Assembly: GCA_039026295.1 (NCBI GenBank)
Contig: JBCCMP010000182.1
Location: forward strand, 1 to 9,551
From: Thermohalobaculum sp039026295
GTDB taxonomy: Bacteria; Pseudomonadota; Alphaproteobacteria; Rhodobacterales; Rhodobacteraceae
Reading direction: 5' to 3'
DNA: 9,551 bases
Positions within the stretch are counted from its first letter, which is position 1. Each line of letters opens with the position of its first letter. The notes under the pieces are model-generated. The model was not told where the DNA came from and did not search any database. It worked only from the letters and a program-made list of their open reading frames with translations. Made by a program: the position numbers and the translations under genes. Below are positions 6,603 to 9,551 of the stretch, in pieces.

Positions 6603-7832
6603 TCACCCAAGAACCCCCGGCGCGGCATTCAGCGCCTCGACATCCATGCCCGCCGTCGCCTTGTACTCCGCGGCAATCTCTTCAAGCTCGGCGGCCGAGA
6701 TGACGTCTTCCAGCCGCTCGAACCCGTCCGGCGCACGGTCTTCGACGACATCCAGAACCTTGTCCGGCCCGTCGCCGCGGTTCGCCAGAACGATGGCAGA
6801 GGTCTTCGGGCGCCGCTCTGCCTCATAGGCCTCCAAAGCTCTGGGTACGGCTCCGTGGTCCCGGATTTCCCGTGCCAGCACGCGGGCATCCAGAATGGCC
6901 TGCGAGGCCCCGTTCGACCCGATCGGGTACATCGGGTGCGCCGCGTCCCCCATCAGGGTCATCGGGCCATGGGTCCATTTCGGCAGCGGATCCCGGTCGA
7001 CCATCGGCCATTCGAAAATCGCCTCCGAACCTCGGATCACGGCGGGCACGTCCAGCCAGTCAAAGGACCACCCGCCGAAATGCGGCAACAGGTCCTCGGC
7101 CCGGCCCGGCCGGTTCCAGTCCTCCCGCGCCCAGTGGTGATCGGGCGGATACATCAGATCGGCGATCCAGTTGATCAGCACCCGGTCAACGTCTTCGCGG
7201 ATCGGATAGCAGACGAACTTGCGCGCTTTGCAGCCGATCATCGCCATCGTCCGGCCACCCAGAAAATCCGGTGCCCAGGTCGTGCCGCGCCACATCAGCA
7301 CCCGGTTCCAAAGCGGCAACCCCTCGTCCGGGTAGAGCCCCGCACGCGCTGTCGAGTGGATGCCATCGGCCGCGATCAGCAGGCTGCCCGCGACCGTCTC
7401 ACCGGTCGACAGCGTGACCTCGACCCCGTCGCCCAGGCCGCGCCATTCCCTCACGGCGGCGCCGGTTCTGATGGCATCGCCGCCCAGACGCGTCCGCGCC
7501 ACCTCGAACAGCATCATCTGCAAGTGCCCGCGATGGATCGAAAACTGCGGCCAGCGATAGCCCGCTTCGATCCCGCGCGGCTCGCGCCAGATCTCTTTGC
7601 CATGGGTCGAGAAATAGCCGAGTGCCGCCGTTCGAAGCCCGATGCTGTCGAGATCCGGCAACAGGTTCAATGCCTCCAGCTCCCGGATCGCGTGGGGCTG
7701 CACATTGATCCCGACACCCAGCGGGCGCAGTTCATCAACGCTCTCAAAGACCCGGCACGGCACACCGATCTGGTGCAGCGACAGCGCCAGCGTCAGCCCG
7801 CCGATCCCGGCACCTGCAATCAGAACAGTCAT
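6603..7832 (-). CDS. FAD-dependent aromatic hydroxylase (PhzS/UbiH-like flavin monooxygenase)
   Basis: A protein of 409 residues in the group A flavoprotein monooxygenase family. The FAD-binding GAGIGG motif is at residues 7-12. The ADGIHST motif (DG at 156-157) and the second FAD motif MGDAAHPMYPIGSNGASQAI (Asp296) are intact. The wording YPIGSNGASQAILDA is close to PhzS, the hydroxylase of phenazine biosynthesis, and to the general 'flavin-dependent oxidoreductase' group around it. Family members use NAD(P)H and O2 to hydroxylate aromatic rings; the substrate here is unknown and no phenazine genes are visible. The ATG at 7832 has GGGGAGGG just upstream, a strong ribosome-binding site. The gene follows pqqE on the same strand after 83 bases with no evident terminator, so read-through from pqqDE is possible, though a link to PQQ synthesis is not established. 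Confidence 0.9.
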   Translation of the reverse strand: MTVLIAGAGIGGLTLALSLHQIGVPCRVFESVDELRPLGVGINVQPHAIRELEALNLLPDLDSIGLRTAALGYFSTHGKEIWREPRGIEAGYRWPQFSIHRGHLQMMLFEVARTRLGGDAIRTGAAVREWRGLGDGVEVTLSTGETVAGSLLIAADGIHSTARAGLYPDEGLPLWNRVLMWRGTTWAPDFLGGRTMAMIGCKARKFVCYPIREDVDRVLINWIADLMYPPDHHWAREDWNRPGRAEDLLPHFGGWSFDWLDVPAVIRGSEAIFEWPMVDRDPLPKWTHGPMTLMGDAAHPMYPIGSNGASQAILDARVLAREIRDHGAVPRALEAYEAERRPKTSAIVLANRGDGPDKVLDVVEDRAPDGFERLEDVISAAELEEIAAEYKATAGMDVEALNAAPGVLG

Positions 7833-7915
7833 GCGCCCTCCCCATTTCTTGCATCCGACCTAACGCAGGCGATGGCCATCAGGGAAGGGTCTGCCGGGAA
7901 ACGCGGCGACAGGTG

Positions 7916-9046
7916 CTAAGACGCCCGCATCGTCCGGTATTCGAATGCATCAGATGCCCGCGCCGCCTCTGCCTCTGCCGCAGCGCGCATGCGGGCGTGG
8001 GTCGGCGCTTTGGCGCAGGCCGGATCTGCGGTCGCCGCATCGCCGTTCCAGGCGAAAGCCTGACAGCGGCAGCCGCCCCAGTCGCGGCTCGCGCGATCGC
8101 AGCCGTTGCAGGGGCCGTCCGATCCCGCCATCCAGGCCGTCCCGCGATATCTGGTGAACGCATCACCGTGCGTCCAGATCTCTGTCAGCGGCCTGTCGCG
8201 CACGTTGTCGAAGTCCAGCGTCGTAATCGTCTCGGCCGCATGGCACGGAAGAACCTTGCCGAGGGGGGTCACGCACAGACCGACCCGTGCCCAGCCACCC
8301 ATGCACGGTTTGGGATAGGTCGCCAGATGGTCCGGCGTGACATAGTCGATGACCATAACGCCCTTCAGCCGCTCGCGCGCCTCCGCCACGATCTCTCCGC
8401 CGCGCCGGACCTGCTCCGGCGTCGGCATCAGCGCGAAGCGGTTCCTGTAAGCCCAGCCGTGGTACTGGGTGTTGGCCACCTCCAGCCGCCTGGCACCCAG
8501 ACGCACCGCCATCGCGATGGTCTCGTCCAGGCGGTCGAGGTTCTGGCGGTGCATCACGGCGTTGACGGTCAGCGGCACGCCACTGGCCCTGATCCAATCC
8601 GCGACCTTCATCTTCTGCTCGAAGCCGCGCTTGTACCCGCCCAGCCGGTTCGCCGTGGCGGCATCGACCCCCTGGATCGAAAGCTGGACGTGGTCGAGGC
8701 CCCGATCGACCAGATCATGGAACCGCCTTTCGGTCAGTCCGACACCAGAGGTAATCAGGTTGGTGTAAAGCCCCGCCTGTCGCGCGCCGCTCGTCAGCTC
8801 TTCCAGATCCCGGCGCGACGCCGGCTCGCCGCCGGACAGGTGCACGTGCAGCACGCCCATCGCGGCTGCCTGCCGGAAGACGTCGATCCATTCCCCGGTG
8901 CCCAACTCCGCCTTGGCCTGCACCAGCTCCAGCGGGTTCGAGCAATAGGGACAGCTCAGCGGACAGCGATGCGTCAGTTCCGCCAGCATCGCCATGGGGA
9001 CCGGCACCTCGGCCATGGCCGCCTTTATCGGGCTCTGGGCGGTCAC
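7916..9046 (-). CDS. pqqE: PqqA peptide cyclase PqqE (radical SAM/SPASM)
   Basis: A protein of 376 residues, the usual PqqE length. The start is a GTG at 9046-9044 that overlaps the pqqD stop as GTGA; the frame is open further upstream but only as an overlap with pqqD. The radical SAM cluster motif is Cys28-x3-Cys32-x2-Cys35 (HRCPLSCPYCSN), followed by the SAM-binding GGEP at 72-75. The C-terminal SPASM domain has Cys248, Cys258 and Cys268, then Cys313, Cys316, Cys326, Cys328 and Cys344. The block RDWGGCRCQAF is characteristic of PqqE; its Asp322 sits where an unusual aspartate ligand to an auxiliary cluster has been reported. PqqE, with PqqD presenting the PqqA peptide, joins the Glu and Tyr side chains of PqqA in the first step of PQQ synthesis. 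All catalytic cysteines are present, so the enzyme should be functional. Confidence 0.96.
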   Translation of the reverse strand: MTAQSPIKAAMAEVPVPMAMLAELTHRCPLSCPYCSNPLELVQAKAELGTGEWIDVFRQAAAMGVLHVHLSGGEPASRRDLEELTSGARQAGLYTNLITSGVGLTERRFHDLVDRGLDHVQLSIQGVDAATANRLGGYKRGFEQKMKVADWIRASGVPLTVNAVMHRQNLDRLDETIAMAVRLGARRLEVANTQYHGWAYRNRFALMPTPEQVRRGGEIVAEARERLKGVMVIDYVTPDHLATYPKPCMGGWARVGLCVTPLGKVLPCHAAETITTLDFDNVRDRPLTEIWTHGDAFTRYRGTAWMAGSDGPCNGCDRASRDWGGCRCQAFAWNGDAATADPACAKAPTHARMRAAAEAEAARASDAFEYRTMRAS

Positions 9047-9333
9047 AGGCGGATCTCTACCATCCGCTTGTCGATCAGGCCGGACAGGAACGCGGCCGCA
9101 TCCCTGGCGATCTCCTCCCGGGGCGCGCGGAAGTCGGTGGCCAGCTTGTCGATGACCTGCTCGAACGTCCGTGCGCCGTCTACCGTGCCCAGGATCGCCG
9201 CCGCCACCTTGTCCATCTTCACCGCGCGCTCGGGGGCCAGCAGATAGTGGCCCTTGCGCACATCGCACCAGTGAACCCGCACACCGCGGGGAAGGAACGG
9301 GACGGCGTCGGGGGTCATCGCTTCCCTCGTCAT
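9043..9333 (-). CDS. pqqD: PQQ biosynthesis peptide chaperone PqqD
   Basis: A protein of 96 residues, or 91 if translation begins at the second ATG (9318). The family signature is clear: FLPRGVRVHWCDVRKGHYLL (from about residue 13), then LAPERAVKMDKVAAAIL and the helical end VDGARTFEQVIDKLATDF, closing with DAAAFLSGLIDKRMVEI. PqqD is a small winged-helix RiPP recognition element that binds PqqA and delivers it to PqqE. The stop overlaps the pqqE start by 4 bases, showing translational coupling. Both candidate ATGs have the same GACGAGGGAAGC ribosome-binding site because of a 15-bp tandem duplication; the extra residues MTREA come from that duplication, and the shorter form matches the family start better. 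No pqqC directly precedes it. Confidence 0.93.
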   Translation of the reverse strand: MTREAMTPDAVPFLPRGVRVHWCDVRKGHYLLAPERAVKMDKVAAAILGTVDGARTFEQVIDKLATDFRAPREEIARDAAAFLSGLIDKRMVEIRL

Positions 9334-9346
9334 GGCTTCCCTCGTC
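9317..9346 (-). repeat. 15-bp tandem duplication carrying ribosome-binding site and start codon of pqqD
   Basis: On the minus strand, GACGAGGGAAGCCAT (9346-9332) is followed directly by GACGAGGGAAGCGAT (9331-9317), 14 of 15 bases identical. Each copy ends in AT followed by G, so each makes a complete GAGGGAAGC plus ATG start site, and the two starts are in frame. Either copy could be used for pqqD initiation. Confidence 0.85.
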
Positions 9347-9551
9347 CGGCAACAACTTTATACCGCCGCGCAGCCCCGCCGGGCTTTGCCCGAACGCGGG
9401 CGGGCGAAGTGACCTTTGATTTACGCCGCTTTACGGCTGCCAAATCTCCCAGTCTTCGAGCAATTTGCCGAGGGTACCCAATTCGCCCGACCGGGGGGCG
9501 GTCGGGCGAGGCCCGGCGGGGCTGCGCCCCTGGGTTCCGGGCCGCGTGCCG
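9347..9551. other. GC-rich hairpin-rich region upstream of pqqD
   Basis: No gene is supported here. Perfect inverted repeats are CGGGC / GCCCG (9380-9384 / 9388-9392), CGCCCGACC / GGTCGGGCG (9484-9492 / 9500-9508), and a nested pair GGCCCGG / CCGGGCC (9510-9516 / 9537-9543) enclosing GGGGC / GCCCC (9518-9522 / 9526-9530). On the minus strand TATAAAG at about 9357-9363 could be a -10 box for pqqD, without a clear -35 box. The hairpins probably end transcription from a gene beyond the right edge or insulate pqqDE. Similar GC-rich filler is common between genes in Rhodobacterales. Confidence 0.45.

Noticed and set aside
6855..7919. Plus-strand open frame of 354 codons opposite the FAD hydroxylase
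   Set aside because: It is a high-GC shadow frame; the minus-strand gene has all FAD motifs intact.
7913..9247. Plus-strand open frame of 444 codons opposite pqqE/pqqD
   Set aside because: It is the antisense shadow of well-conserved pqqE and pqqD; its product is Arg/His/Pro-rich with no family features.
9431..9550. Minus-strand frame open to the right edge, ending GKLLEDWEIWQP then TAA
   Set aside because: The last dozen residues look protein-like, but the rest runs through GC-rich hairpins and is Pro/Arg/Gly-rich; without sequence beyond the edge it cannot be supported.
1..9551. tRNA, rRNA, CRISPR array, riboswitch
   Set aside because: No cloverleaf with a GTTCGANTC-type T arm, no rRNA motifs, no regularly spaced repeats and no riboswitch core I could recognise.

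Overview
The window looks like a chromosomal piece of an alphaproteobacterium, most probably of the Rhodobacterales/Roseobacter kind. This is inferred from the high GC content, the codon use, the protein families present (YejA-like binding protein, PqqD/PqqE, TetR with a periplasmic ABM-fold protein and a YfcG-like GST) and short dispersed intergenic repeats of a type I associate with that group. No rRNA, tRNA or CRISPR array was seen, so the assignment rests on protein character alone.

Left half (1-4785), accessory and partly decayed. The window opens in the last codons of an IS630-type transposase and its probable terminal end. About 420 bases without a credible gene follow; they hold a C-rich tract and a cluster of three perfect short hairpins. 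Next is the C-terminal half of a peptide ABC-transporter binding protein (541-1414) that has lost its N-terminal half. A 740-base gap then leads to an intact gene for a secreted protein of 566 residues (2157-3857) with an N-terminal malectin-like domain and a C-terminal region of about 380 residues that I do not recognise. It is followed at once by a small, possibly frameshifted exported protein. These two genes lie between two direct copies of a 78-bp sequence (1716-1793 and 4621-4698, 71/78 identical). Another 650 bases of apparently decayed sequence follow.

Middle (4786-6534), an intact and compact regulatory module. A TetR-family repressor on the minus strand diverges from a two-gene plus-strand operon: a small exported ABM-fold (antibiotic biosynthesis monooxygenase-like) protein and a YfcG/YghU-like glutathione transferase, separated by 4 bases. 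The 89-base divergent gap holds a recognisable sigma70-type promoter whose -10 box lies inside a 24-base imperfect palindrome, a natural candidate for the TetR operator. This looks like a quinone or electrophile response unit, although the inducer is unknown.

Right half (6603-9333), minus strand, read as pqqD, pqqE, then an FAD-dependent aromatic hydroxylase of the PhzS-like type. PqqD (peptide chaperone) and PqqE (radical SAM) catalyse the first cross-linking step in PQQ cofactor synthesis and overlap by 4 bases. The usual pqqABC genes are not directly upstream; nearly 200 bases of GC-rich, hairpin-rich sequence precede pqqD. The pqqD start is doubled by a 15-bp tandem repeat that carries both the ribosome-binding site and the ATG.
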